From NCBI GenBank assembly GCA_035570275.1, contig DATMNI010000122.1:1-42800 (forward strand): DNA of 42,800 nt. Direction: 5' to 3'. This DNA comes from DATMNI01 sp035570275. Lineage in GTDB: Bacteria; Acidobacteriota; Terriglobia; Bryobacterales; Bryobacteraceae. A program made the position numbers and the translations under genes. This document shows, piece by piece, positions 31,683-41,800 of the stretch (within the stretch, counting starts at the first letter, position 1; every line of letters starts with the position of its first letter). A model generated the notes under the pieces. The model was not told the DNA's origin. It ran no database searches and saw nothing but the letters and a program-made list of their open reading frames with translations.

Positions 31683-32606
31683 ATGGCTTTCCGGCGATGT
31701 GCCGCTCCGACGCTACTGCTCTGCCTGATGGCGCTCGGGCTCTCGTCCTGCCTGTCGCGCAACCGCCTGATCGCGCGCATCGGGGGAAAGCCGACGCAGA
31801 CGCTGCTGGTGGCGGACCGCGCCACGCTGGTGGAAATCATCAGCCGCCAGTATCAGGCCATTGACGACTTCAATGCCGAGGTGGACATGGTGCCGGTGCT
31901 GGGGTCGGCAGAGAAGAGCAAGATCACGGAGTACAAAGACGTCCGCGCCTACATCCTTTTCCGCAAGCCGGCGAGCATCCGGATTATCGGGCTGTATCCG
32001 GTTGTGCGGAATAAAGCCTTCGACATGGTGTCGGGCGGGACCGATTTCAAGCTCTACATTCCGGCGCAGAACCGCTTCCTGGTAGGCCGCAACGAGTTGG
32101 AGAAGCCTTCGGCGAACAAGCTGGAAAATCTGCGGCCGCAGCACTTTCTGGAGGCGCTGATCGTGCGCCCGGTGGACCCGCAGAACGACAAGCTGCTGAT
32201 GGAAAACTTCACCGACGAAGGCAACGCATACTACATCCTGCATATGGTCCGCGAGAATGGCGACGGACAACTGCAACTGAATCGGACCGTATGGTTCAAC
32301 CGCTACGACCTGCTGATCGCCCGCCAGTTGGTATTCGACGCGGCGGGCAACATCCTGACCGACGCGCGCTACAGCGGCTGGAAGGCATACGACAACGTGG
32401 CCTTCCCGAAACATGTGGAAGTCAACCGGCCGCGCGACGAGTACGGCGTGGTGATCGACCTGGTAAAGATGGACATCGGCAAGGGCGTGGCCGATGATAA
32501 GTTTGTACTGGAACAGCCCGAGGGAAGCACGCTGCAGGTGGTAGGCCAGGCGCCGCCGCCGGCACCTCCGGCGCCTCCCTCCAAAGGAAGAACCAAGAAA
32601 AAGTGA
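31683..32606 (+). CDS. LolA-like / DUF4292-type outer-membrane lipoprotein
   Basis: 307 residues from the ATG at 31683; an earlier in-frame start at 31620 lies almost against the tRNA and is rejected. Signal plus lipobox LGLSSC (Cys at residue 23) predicts a lipoprotein. The body resembles the half-barrel LolA/LppX fold of DUF4292-type proteins (LVEIISRQYQAIDDFNAEVDM, YILFRKPASIRIIGLYP, FDMVSGGTDFKLYIPAQNRFLVG). The C-terminus is Pro-rich and Lys-rich (APPPAPPAPPSKGRTKKK). Its stop overlaps the next gene's GTG by 4 nt, so it belongs to the permease/ATPase operon. It probably accepts or carries a lipid or lipoprotein cargo; inference. Confidence 0.8.
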   Translation: MAFRRCAAPTLLLCLMALGLSSCLSRNRLIARIGGKPTQTLLVADRATLVEIISRQYQAIDDFNAEVDMVPVLGSAEKSKITEYKDVRAYILFRKPASIRIIGLYPVVRNKAFDMVSGGTDFKLYIPAQNRFLVGRNELEKPSANKLENLRPQHFLEALIVRPVDPQNDKLLMENFTDEGNAYYILHMVRENGDGQLQLNRTVWFNRYDLLIARQLVFDAAGNILTDARYSGWKAYDNVAFPKHVEVNRPRDEYGVVIDLVKMDIGKGVADDKFVLEQPEGSTLQVVGQAPPPAPPAPPSKGRTKKK

Positions 32607-33698
32607 CCGTCAAGCTGGTAATCGCCAACCTGAAGCACAAGCCGATGCGGAGCCTGCTCTCGATTCTGCTGATCGGCGTGCCCGTGACCCTGATCCTGTG
32701 CATTGTGGGGCTGAGCCACGGCATGCTGGAAGACAGCCAGCGCCGGACCCGCGGCGTCGGCGCCGACATCGTTGTGCGGCCGAAAAACAGCTCGTTCCTT
32801 TCGCTGAGCGGCGCACCGATTCTGCAGGATATGGTGAGCTACATGGCGCAGCAGCCTCATGTAAAGCTGGCCACAGGCGTGATCAATGTGCCAATTGAGG
32901 GCATCACGCTAGGCGCGACTGGCGTGGATCTGGGCGCTTTCGACCAGATGAGCGGCGGTTTCAGGTTCGTGGAAGGCCACGCGTTTGAGAAACCGAATGA
33001 GGTGATCATCGATACCTTTTACAACTCCCAGCATCACAAACACGCGGGAGACTCCATCAACCTGTTGAGCCACGAGTGGCGCATCAGCGGGATTTTTGAG
33101 GGCGGGAAACTGGCGCATGTGGTGTTCCCGCTGAGTGTGCTGCAGGAGCACAGCGGGAACACCGGCAAAGTAAGTCAGATTTATTTGAAGCTGGATGATC
33201 CCGCTAATACGGATTCGGCAGTCAAATACCTCAAGAGCATTCCCGCGCTGGAAGACTGGCCGATCTACACGACCGAAGAACTTACGTCGCTGCTGAATGT
33301 GAACAACATTCCGGCGTTGCGGGAGTTTCTGCTGGTGATCATGTCGATCGCGGTGATTATCGGATTCGCGGTGGTGTGCCTGTCCATGTATATGGCGGTC
33401 TTGCAGAGGACGCGCGAGATCGGGATTTTGAAATCGCTGGGCGCATCGAAGGGGTTCATCCTCGAAATCATTCTGGCGGAGGCGGTGTTGCTGGGGGTCG
33501 GCGGGACGGTGCTGGGCATTGTGATGAGTTACGGAGCGTACTGGCTGATCCAGAACCTGGTGCCGGCTTCGTTCCCGATGGTGATTGTGCAATCGTGGTG
33601 GTGGAGAGCGGGAGCGATCACACTGGTGGGAGCTATCCTGGGCGCGCTCTACCCAGGGCTGAGCGCGGCGCGGCACGATCCGATCGAGGCGCTCGCGT

Positions 33699-33706
<8 letters not shown>
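32603..33706 (+). CDS. MacB/LolC-type ABC permease
   Basis: 367 residues from a GTG that overlaps the lipoprotein stop (GTGA). Four membrane segments in MacB layout: one near the N-terminus (SLLSILLIGVPVTLILCIVGL), then a ~230-residue periplasmic domain (GADIVVRPKNSSFLSL, SQIYLKLDDPANTD), then three at the C-terminus (LLVIMSIAVIIGFAVVCLSMYMAVLQRTREIGILKSLGASKGFI...). The FtsX motif REIGILKSLGAS is present. Known role: mechanotransmission; moves lipoproteins, peptides or antibiotics from the membrane rather than across it. Overlaps the ATPase start by 8 nt. Confidence 0.9.
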
Positions 33707-34400
<694 letters not shown>

Positions 34401-34459
34401 CCGGCTGCGCTCGCGGGGCATGCGGGCCCAACACGTCATCTGTCGGGAGGCAATGCTAT

Positions 34460-36814
34460 ATGACTAGTTTCGGTCAGGCTGTACGCAGCCTTCGAAAGGC
34501 TCCCGCGCTCGCAGCCGTGGCAATCGCATCTCTAGCGCTGGGGATTGGCGCGAATGTGACTGTCTTCAGTGTGGTTCGCGAGATGATTCTCGACGATCTG
34601 AGCGCCTCGCGCCCAGATCGCCTGGCGCGCGTGGAAGGCATCGACGTATCCTATACCCTGTATAGGCAACTGCGAACGGCGGGCGCATTCGAGGACCTCG
34701 CGTTTTATCGCAACTTTGGCGATCGAATCTGGCGCACCGGTAGTCGCAGCGACATTGTGTGGAGGCTGACTACCAGCGCGAACTTTTTCGAGGTGCTCGG
34801 CATCCACGCCTATGCCGGGCGGCTCTATGCACAAGCCGACGAAGGCCGCGAACTCGCTGTGGCGAGCTATGGCTTCTGGCGCAGACGTCTGCATGGCGAC
34901 CCAAACACGCTGGGTCAGCCTATCCAGTTGGCGGGAAGGCTCTACACGCTGATCGGCGTCCTTCCGCAGGACTATCGCAGCATTTACGGCCATGGAGTGG
35001 CTCCCGAATTGTACCTCTCGGATGCCGGCAACAATGACCCGCACGACCGTCTGTACGGTCTCTTCGGCCGGCTCCGTGGCAGTGCCTCTCTGGAGCGGAC
35101 GCGCCAGGAATTCGCGGCAGGCGCCGACCGGCTGAGGGGGCCGGATCCGGCGCGGCGAAAAGTCGCATTACGCCCCATGAGTGGCCTGCGCGCCAATGCA
35201 GCCAAGCCTGGAGATGACCGCCTCTTTTTATTGTTTTTTGTGGCGCTCTTTGGCGTGGCCGGTATGCTGGCGCTCATCGGATGCTCGAATGTCGCCGGGC
35301 TCTTGGTGGTTCGGACGCTGAACCGCCAGAGGGAATTGGCGCTGCGCAAAGCGCTCGGCGCAACTCGGATTCAGATCCTGCGGCCCCTTCTCACTGAAGG
35401 GCTGGTGCTCGTGTTGTCCGGCGCTGGCCTCGGTCTCGCACTCGACGGGTTCCTGCGCGACAGGCTCAGTGGTTTGCGTTGGCCCTCAGCCTACGGTATC
35501 CCGTCCGAATTCCATTTTCAGAGCGACAATGGGCTCTTCCTGTACGCCGCCGCCACGGCACTTGCGGCTTTGCTCCTCTCCTCCGTGCTCCCGGCGCTGC
35601 GAGGGGCCGACGCGGATCTCAACCTGGCCATTAAACAAGGTGAACCGTCATTCTCCGTCCGGCATTGGGACATGCGCAACGGTTTCGTGATCGTGCAGGT
35701 GGTGCTCTCGATGGTGCTGCTTACGGTTTCGAGTCTGTTTACCCGGAGCCTTGTGCATCTCGCGGCGGCTGGACCCGGCTTCGATGCCTCTCGAACGCTG
35801 ATAGCCGTCATACACCCGCTTCCGGGTCGATATGCCGAAGAGCAATCCTGGGATCTGCGCCGGCAGGTTCTGCAACATGTCACATCCGTTCCCGGCGTTG
35901 AGGCCGTGACTTCCGCCGGAATACTGCCGCTTATGGGAGAGATCCCGCGTGACATGCTCCGCAGGCAAGCGGACCCATTATCGGCTTGGCGCGACGTCTA
36001 TGTAATGGGTGCGGGTGAGAACTACTTCACAACGCTCAACATTCCAATTCTGCGCGGACGTGATTTGGAAATAACGGATCGCGGACGCAGACCGATTCCC
36101 GTACTTGTCAATCGGACGCTGGCGCGCGAAGTCTTTGCGGGGGCCGACCCAATCGGTCAACGTCTTCTGATGGGCCGGGAGAAGGAAGACCTTTTGGAGA
36201 TTGTTGGTGTCGCCGCTGACTTCAAAATGCGCACTCTGGGCGAAGCCAACATGCCGGCTGTCTTCAAGCCGGATCTTAATGCTCAACTGCTGGTTCGCGT
36301 AGCGGGAAATCCAGCGCTGTGGATGGAACCCCTGCGAAACGCGCTGGGCGAGGTGGACGAAACCGCCGCGCTCGATGTGCGGCCACTGGAGGAGGCAGTC
36401 GCCGGAGCCCTGTTTCCCATGCGTGTAGCAACGGGATTCCTGGTCTCGCTCGGTAGTCTCGGCCTGGTGCTATCGTTGATCGGGTTGTACGGTTCCGTTT
36501 CCTATGCGGTAGGGCGGCGGACGTGGGAATTTGGAATTCGCGCCGCGCTAGGCGCCTCGCGACAGCGGATCGTCTGGACCGCGCTAAAGGACGGAGCCGC
36601 CGTCCTCGCATGCGGAGCAGCCATTGGCGCGCCGCTGGCACTTTTCGCAGTTCGGCCATTGGTAGACTTGCTTCCGGCCGGCGTCAATCCCTGGGCATCC
36701 GCACCATTCCTGGGAGTCATCCTTCTGTTACTTTCGACTAGTGCCGCCGCTATCTGGATCCCGGCCAGACGGGCCGCCAGAGTTGACCCCTCCATGGCGT
36801 TACGGCAGGAATGA
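34460..36814 (+). CDS. ADOP-family duplicated permease (MacB-like FtsX pair)
   Basis: 784 residues, GGGAGG 9 nt before the ATG. N-terminus RSLRKAPALAAVAIASLALGIGANVTVFSVV is the hallmark of the acidobacterial duplicated orphan permease. It contains two halves, each with a MacB-type periplasmic domain and an FtsX triplet: LIGCSNVAGLLVVRTLNRQRELALRKALGATR in the first and LVLSLIGLYGSVSYAVGRRTWEFGIRAALGAS in the second, so about eight spans. No ATPase is fused; the ATPase 59 nt upstream is a plausible partner. ADOP genes usually have no cognate ATPase next to them and often a PadR regulator; here there is no PadR gene. Substrate unknown. Confidence 0.92.
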   Translation: MTSFGQAVRSLRKAPALAAVAIASLALGIGANVTVFSVVREMILDDLSASRPDRLARVEGIDVSYTLYRQLRTAGAFEDLAFYRNFGDRIWRTGSRSDIVWRLTTSANFFEVLGIHAYAGRLYAQADEGRELAVASYGFWRRRLHGDPNTLGQPIQLAGRLYTLIGVLPQDYRSIYGHGVAPELYLSDAGNNDPHDRLYGLFGRLRGSASLERTRQEFAAGADRLRGPDPARRKVALRPMSGLRANAAKPGDDRLFLLFFVALFGVAGMLALIGCSNVAGLLVVRTLNRQRELALRKALGATRIQILRPLLTEGLVLVLSGAGLGLALDGFLRDRLSGLRWPSAYGIPSEFHFQSDNGLFLYAAATALAALLLSSVLPALRGADADLNLAIKQGEPSFSVRHWDMRNGFVIVQVVLSMVLLTVSSLFTRSLVHLAAAGPGFDASRTLIAVIHPLPGRYAEEQSWDLRRQVLQHVTSVPGVEAVTSAGILPLMGEIPRDMLRRQADPLSAWRDVYVMGAGENYFTTLNIPILRGRDLEITDRGRRPIPVLVNRTLAREVFAGADPIGQRLLMGREKEDLLEIVGVAADFKMRTLGEANMPAVFKPDLNAQLLVRVAGNPALWMEPLRNALGEVDETAALDVRPLEEAVAGALFPMRVATGFLVSLGSLGLVLSLIGLYGSVSYAVGRRTWEFGIRAALGASRQRIVWTALKDGAAVLACGAAIGAPLALFAVRPLVDLLPAGVNPWASAPFLGVILLLLSTSAAAIWIPARRAARVDPSMALRQE

Positions 36815-37047
36815 TCGGGTCCACCCGCGGCGGGTAACCTCCGAAAGCGCAGAAGACCGGGGCGGCCTTCGGCCCTGGCCGCCGGGGAGGTCTGATACAC
36901 CCGGGGACACGCTACGGCACGGGTTGAACGTGGACGGCTTACGATCGCGATGCAAAGCTGGTTTATTCGTCTCCCAGGCTCCGCAACAGCCAGGCGACAC
37001 GAAGCTGAAATAGGTGCCACCCGGGTTTTCCCAGTATCCACTCTGTA
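36815..37047. other. Gene-free junction between the ADOP gene and the truncated PLP gene
   Basis: Two minor GGCGGCC/GGCCGCC-type inverted motifs lie at about 36860-36890. No credible reading frame or RNA gene is seen. The minus-strand frame from 37372 runs on through this stretch, but its translation no longer resembles the PLP enzyme, suggesting a deletion joint near 37048. Confidence 0.5.
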
Positions 37048-37372
37048 TCGAGGCTACGCCGATGCCGAAGTTGCCAGTGGAAGGGCCGATCATGGTGTGC
37101 TCGCCCGGCGCCGTCTCGCCCGCCAGTTCGCCTTCCATCATCGTGCTGTAAGCCGGACCCACTTTGTGGCTGCCCGATGGAAAATGACGCCCCACCAGCA
37201 CCACGATATGGGCGCGCACCCCGGTGAGTGCGCCGGGGAGCACCACATGGCGCACCTGGTTGTCCGGTCCGCGCCAGGTGATGTTGAACAGGTTGATGGG
37301 GTCCAGTTCGTCAGCCGCGCCCGCCAGTGCCGCGCTGCGGATGGCGGGCGGCAGCAACTCCGGGTGCAACAT
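37048..37372 (-). pseudogene. 5' fragment of a PLP-dependent lyase/cysteine-synthase-like gene
   Basis: From the ATG at 37372 about 108 residues are recognisable: MLHPELLPPAIRSAALAGAA, LDPINLFNITWRGPDNQVR, RHFPSGSHKVGPAYSTM with the presumed PLP lysine (GSHKVG), and IGPSTGNFGIGVAS. These match the start of the fold-type II cysteine-synthase-like PLP enzymes of ~450 residues as I know them. After about residue 108 the frame stays open but the translation is unrelated. So the 3' three quarters are missing. Function is lost unless the rest lies elsewhere. Confidence 0.7.
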
Positions 37373-37468
37373 TCTGCCCTAGGACGGACCGGGTACGGTA
37401 GTCTTCATGCCTTTCCTCAAACGCCTTCCCAATCGCGCCGGCGCGGCTGCGGTCAGCAATCACTTCCC

Positions 37469-38689
37469 TTACCCTCCCGCCACAATTCCCGCCGTGAAAA
37501 GCGCTTCCATCTCCGCATCGTCCAGCCCGAGGACTTCCTTCAGCGCCGTCCGCGTATGCTGTCCCAAAAGCGGCGCCGGTGATTTCGGCCCGCCCGGCGT
37601 TTCCGATAGCTTCACCGGCGCGCCGGTAATCCGGTGGCTCCCCGCCGCGGGATGATCCATCGCCGGGAACATCTCGCGCACCTGGCTCTGCGGATGCTCC
37701 ACCACTTCGCGGAAGTTCCGTACCAGCGAGCACGGCACCCCCGCCGCCTGCAGTTTCTCCAGCCATTGCGCCGCGGCGTGGCGGCCGAAAATCTCGCCGA
37801 GAATCGCCTCCAGCGCCTCGCGATTCCGGATGCGCGCTGCGTTCGACGCATAGTCCGGGTGGTGGGCCAGGTCCGGCCGCCCCATCGCGCCGCAGAAGGC
37901 CGCCCACAGCTTCTCGCTGCCCACCGCCAGGGCAACCCCCCGGTCCTTCGCCTGGAAAACCCGGTAGGGAACCACAGTTGGGAATTCCGTTCCCATGGGA
38001 CGCGGCACCACGTTCCCGCCCAGAAAGCTGGCGTAGTTCGAACTCATTGTCGAGATCATACCGTCCAGCATCGCGACGTCTACAAACTGCCCGCGGCCCG
38101 TGCTCTCGCGCGCCCGCAACGCCATCAGGATGCCGACCACGGCGAATAAACCGGCGGTCACATCCGTCACGCCGTAACCGCAGCGGACCGATTCGCCTTC
38201 CTTGGTCCCGGTGATGCTCAACAGGCCGCTCGACGCCTGCATCACCAAGTCCATGGCCGCCTCGTCGCGCGCCGGCCCGTTCTGCCCGTAGCCGGAAATG
38301 GAACAATACACCAGACGCGGATTGCGCCGGCGCATCGTCTCGAAACCCAACCCCAGCCGATCCATCGTTCCCGGACGAAAGTTCTCGACCAGCACGTCCA
38401 TCCGCTCCGCCAGCCGCAGGCAGAGTTCCACCCCCTCCGGCCGCTTCAGATCGATGGAGATGCCCTGCTTCCCGTGATTCAAGCCCAGGAAAAAACTGGC
38501 GACCCCACCGGCGAATGGGGGCCCCCACCCGCGGCCCATATCGCCGCCGCCCGCCGCCTCCAGCTTGTATATCTCGGCTCCGTAATCCGCCAGCAGCAGA
38601 GTGCAGTAGGGGCCCGCCAGCGCGTGAGAGAAATCCAGGACACGCAGTCCTTCCAGAGCGGAGCGGGGCTTCCCGGTGGCGTCGTCCAT
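37469..38689 (-). CDS. Family III CoA-transferase (CaiB/BaiF type)
   Basis: 406 residues. Hallmarks: ALEGLRVLDFSHALAGPYCTLLLADYGAEIYKLE, DVLVENFRPGTMDRLGLGF, LVYCSISGYGQNGPARDEAAMDLVMQA (contains the presumed catalytic Asp of AMDLVMQA), then the small-domain insert GSEKLWAAFCGAMGRPDLAHHPDYASNAARIRNR and the C-terminal VPCSLVRNFREVVEHPQ. Known role: transfer of CoA between carboxylic acids such as oxalate, succinate or carnitine in a homodimer of interlocked rings. The substrate cannot be told. No acyl-CoA dehydrogenase lies next to it. Confidence 0.95.
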   Translation of the reverse strand: MDDATGKPRSALEGLRVLDFSHALAGPYCTLLLADYGAEIYKLEAAGGGDMGRGWGPPFAGGVASFFLGLNHGKQGISIDLKRPEGVELCLRLAERMDVLVENFRPGTMDRLGLGFETMRRRNPRLVYCSISGYGQNGPARDEAAMDLVMQASSGLLSITGTKEGESVRCGYGVTDVTAGLFAVVGILMALRARESTGRGQFVDVAMLDGMISTMSSNYASFLGGNVVPRPMGTEFPTVVPYRVFQAKDRGVALAVGSEKLWAAFCGAMGRPDLAHHPDYASNAARIRNREALEAILGEIFGRHAAAQWLEKLQAAGVPCSLVRNFREVVEHPQSQVREMFPAMDHPAAGSHRITGAPVKLSETPGGPKSPAPLLGQHTRTALKEVLGLDDAEMEALFTAGIVAGG

Positions 38690-38721
38690 GGGCGAATCGG
38701 CACATCCAGCCTAACAGCCTT

Positions 38722-38780
38722 TGTGGGGCAGGTTGCTAGGGGCACCCTCTGGGTCCGGCGGATTGGCAATCCGCCCGGCC
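38722..38780. repeat. Partial family A repeat, copy 3
   Basis: TGTGGGGCAGGTTGCTAG begins like the family A arm; the inner AACCTGC is replaced by GGGGCACCCTCTGGGTCC, and then GGCGGATTGGCAATCCGCC restores the second hairpin. Only one arm is present. It lies in the divergent gap before the beta-helix gene. Confidence 0.8.
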
Positions 38781-38857
38781 CCGGGCTGGCAAGCGAAGCC
38801 CTCCCATGGGGACCGAAGCCTCCCCAAGCGAGCGCACCCCGTAGGACAATTGTCAGT

Positions 38858-41800
38858 ATGAATCTGAACCAGGGCCGCCGCATCGTCGCGGCGCTCTTCG
38901 GCTGCGCGGGCGCTCTGCTGGCGCAGGCTCCTGCGCTGGGCGTGCCTGCCATCACCGCCACGGTGAAAGGGCCCAACCAGATCAATCTGACCTGGCCGGC
39001 GGTGTCCAATCCGGGCTATGGCTACCTGGTGGAGATCCAATCGGCCGGCGACAGCCGCTACGCTGCGTGGCAGGAACTGCGGCCCATACCGGTGGCGGGC
39101 GGCTACCAGTGCGACCACACGGTCAGCATCCGCAACGGGTTTTGCAATATCGGCGATCCCACGGGCGTCCATGTCTACAATCCGCCGTCCAATGGTGTTC
39201 CTTACTGGGTTACCGAACCCACTTACATCGACCCTCAAGACGGTTCCGCGGCGCAGTTCATTGCGGCAGGGCTGAAACCGGATACCGGCTATCGCTTTCG
39301 GGTTAGAACTTACTCAGGTATAAGTTCGCCGGCCCATGGCAGTTACTCCAACATAGCCGCGGAGACCACCGCTAAGTACGTGTTACGGTACGTTTCGCCC
39401 GAGGGCGACGATTCCAGCAATGGCGCCGACGAATCGCATGCGTGGCGGACCCTGGCTTACGGGTCCCGGTCGATTGCTTGCGGGCAGGTTCTGATCGTAA
39501 AAGGCGGCAGTTACCCTGGCGACACGATCAGCATGGGCCAGACGTGCACCGCCGCGAATAAGGCGGTGGTCCTGGTGAATCCCGGCGAAACCGCAACCAT
39601 CATTTCGGTACCGCAAGGCGCGGAACACACGGCCATCCTGGGGGGCGCCTATTTGGTGATCGATGGCTTGATCTCGGCATCCTCATCCGCGCAAAACGGG
39701 GACTATGACATCATGATCGAGGGTAGCCACAATGCCCTGCTGAACGTAGAGACGCATCCTGCTGTCGTCCCTGCGTTCAAGAATGGGGTGCAGGTGCATG
39801 GCGATCACAACCTGGTGCACCGCTGCTATCTGCACGATGCCTTCAGCCCGGACGCCACGCAGAACCCCAGGGGCAATGGCGGATTCGTGCTCACGCTGGA
39901 GGGCGGCCGCGCCAGCGGAAACGTCATCTGGAGCAATCATCTGACGCGGGGCGGCCACGACGTCAGCATGTGCATCCGTGGCTGCAGCAACAATCGCTGG
40001 CTGAACAACGTCATGGACGGCGGCTGGGGTATGGGTTGGAATGCCATCCAGGGCTCACAGCAGAATCTGGTGGAGGGAAATTTCATTAAAGATGTGGGCC
40101 AGCTAGTGACATTCTATAAACCGGCCATCCAGGTATCCGAAGCCAACAACACCGTGCGGCGGAACGTCGTGGTCAATGCCAAGTCCTATGCATTCGAAAT
40201 CAGCGCTCTCTACGGCGGCAGTTCGGCGGCTAACACACGGATCTACAACAACACCGTCTATAAGCCGGCGGCTTGCGTCTTCGCCTCGCACAACAACGGA
40301 GTCGCGGCCTACGACCATGGCGTCTTCTCTAACAATATCTGTTACGCATTTACCAGCCATGCGACCGATATCTATTTGGCGAATAAGAATAGTCAGATCA
40401 GTTACAATGACATACTGGCGCTGGATGGCGATGGCCGTCCCCAACCGGAAAAGCGCGTGATTATTTGGAACCATGAAGCCGGCGGTGACTTCCAATACCC
40501 TCGCACCCTGGCTCAGGCGGACAGCATGTTCAGCCCTCCCTTTTCGCATAACAAGGGCCTGGACAAGCTTCCGGCGTTTGTGGATGAAGCCAGGTTCGAT
40601 TTCCATCTCGCGGCAGGCAGCCCGCTTGCCGGCGCCGGCACTAAAATCCAGGATCCGGAGTGGGGTTTTCCGGGCGGCAGGGTAGATTTGGGCGCTTTCG
40701 GGATCGGCGCTTTCGGGATCGGCGCTCTTGGGATCAACCCGGCGCCGCACTCCGCCGAGCCTGCCCGCCATGCGGACGCGGAAGATGGCGTGGCGCCCGC
40801 TGGCGCACCGGCCGTCAATCGGCCCCGGGCTGCGACAGCGGTTCAGCCGCCGGCCAATCCGCCGCGCTTCGGACCGCCCCAGTTGGATCGCCCCACCCTG
40901 ACGGCGATCGGCGTCAAGGTGCCGATCGCTGGTGAGGTTGGCGAGCGCGCGGCCGTCACGGTGCGATATCGGGAGGCCGGAAGCCAGTCTGGCGCCCAGG
41001 CCGGCAGCCAGTCTGGCAAGCAGTCTGTCAACCAAGTCTGGCGCCCGGCCCTGCCGCTGTTTCGCGTGCATCCCGAAGTGATCACCGGCCTCGATGTCCC
41101 ACCGCACTTCGGCGGCACCATCTTCGACCTGAAGCCGGGAACGAAGTACGAAATTGTGCTGCACGCCGTGGATCCGGACGCGAAGGTGGATCAGGAACTC
41201 ACCCTGGAAGCTTCCACCAGGGCGGTGCCTCGCGATCCGGTTGCCCCGCGCGAAAAGCCGGTTCGCGACGTGGAGGAATTGACGGCGGCGCTCCGTGCGG
41301 CACGGCCCGGCGACATCATTCGGCTAGCCGACGGCGTCTATGGCGGCCAGTTCCGAATCTCGGCCGAAGGGACGTCCGAAAATCCGGTGGTGATTCGCGG
41401 CGCCGGTGAAGAGAAAACCATCCTGGATGGCCAGGGCTGCACCGGCTGCAATGTGCTGGAGGTGTATGGCGGCGGGTTCGTTCATATCGAGCGCATGACC
41501 ATCCGCAACGCCGAGCGCGCCATCCGCTTCCAGACCAATGGCGCGGAAGGCAACGTGGTCAGGCGGGTAAACATCCGCGACACCACCATGGCCATTGGCG
41601 GCCACGCCGGCCAGAAAGACTTCTACATTTGCGACAACAGCCTGGAGGGCCGCCTGAGGTGGCCGCTGCGTTACAGCATCGATGACGGCGCGCATTCCAA
41701 CGACGATGGCATCCAGGTGGTGGGGTTCGGCCACGTCGTGTGCCACAACCGGATTTCCGGATACGGCGACGCCATGAAAACCGAGCAGACCGGCGCGCGC

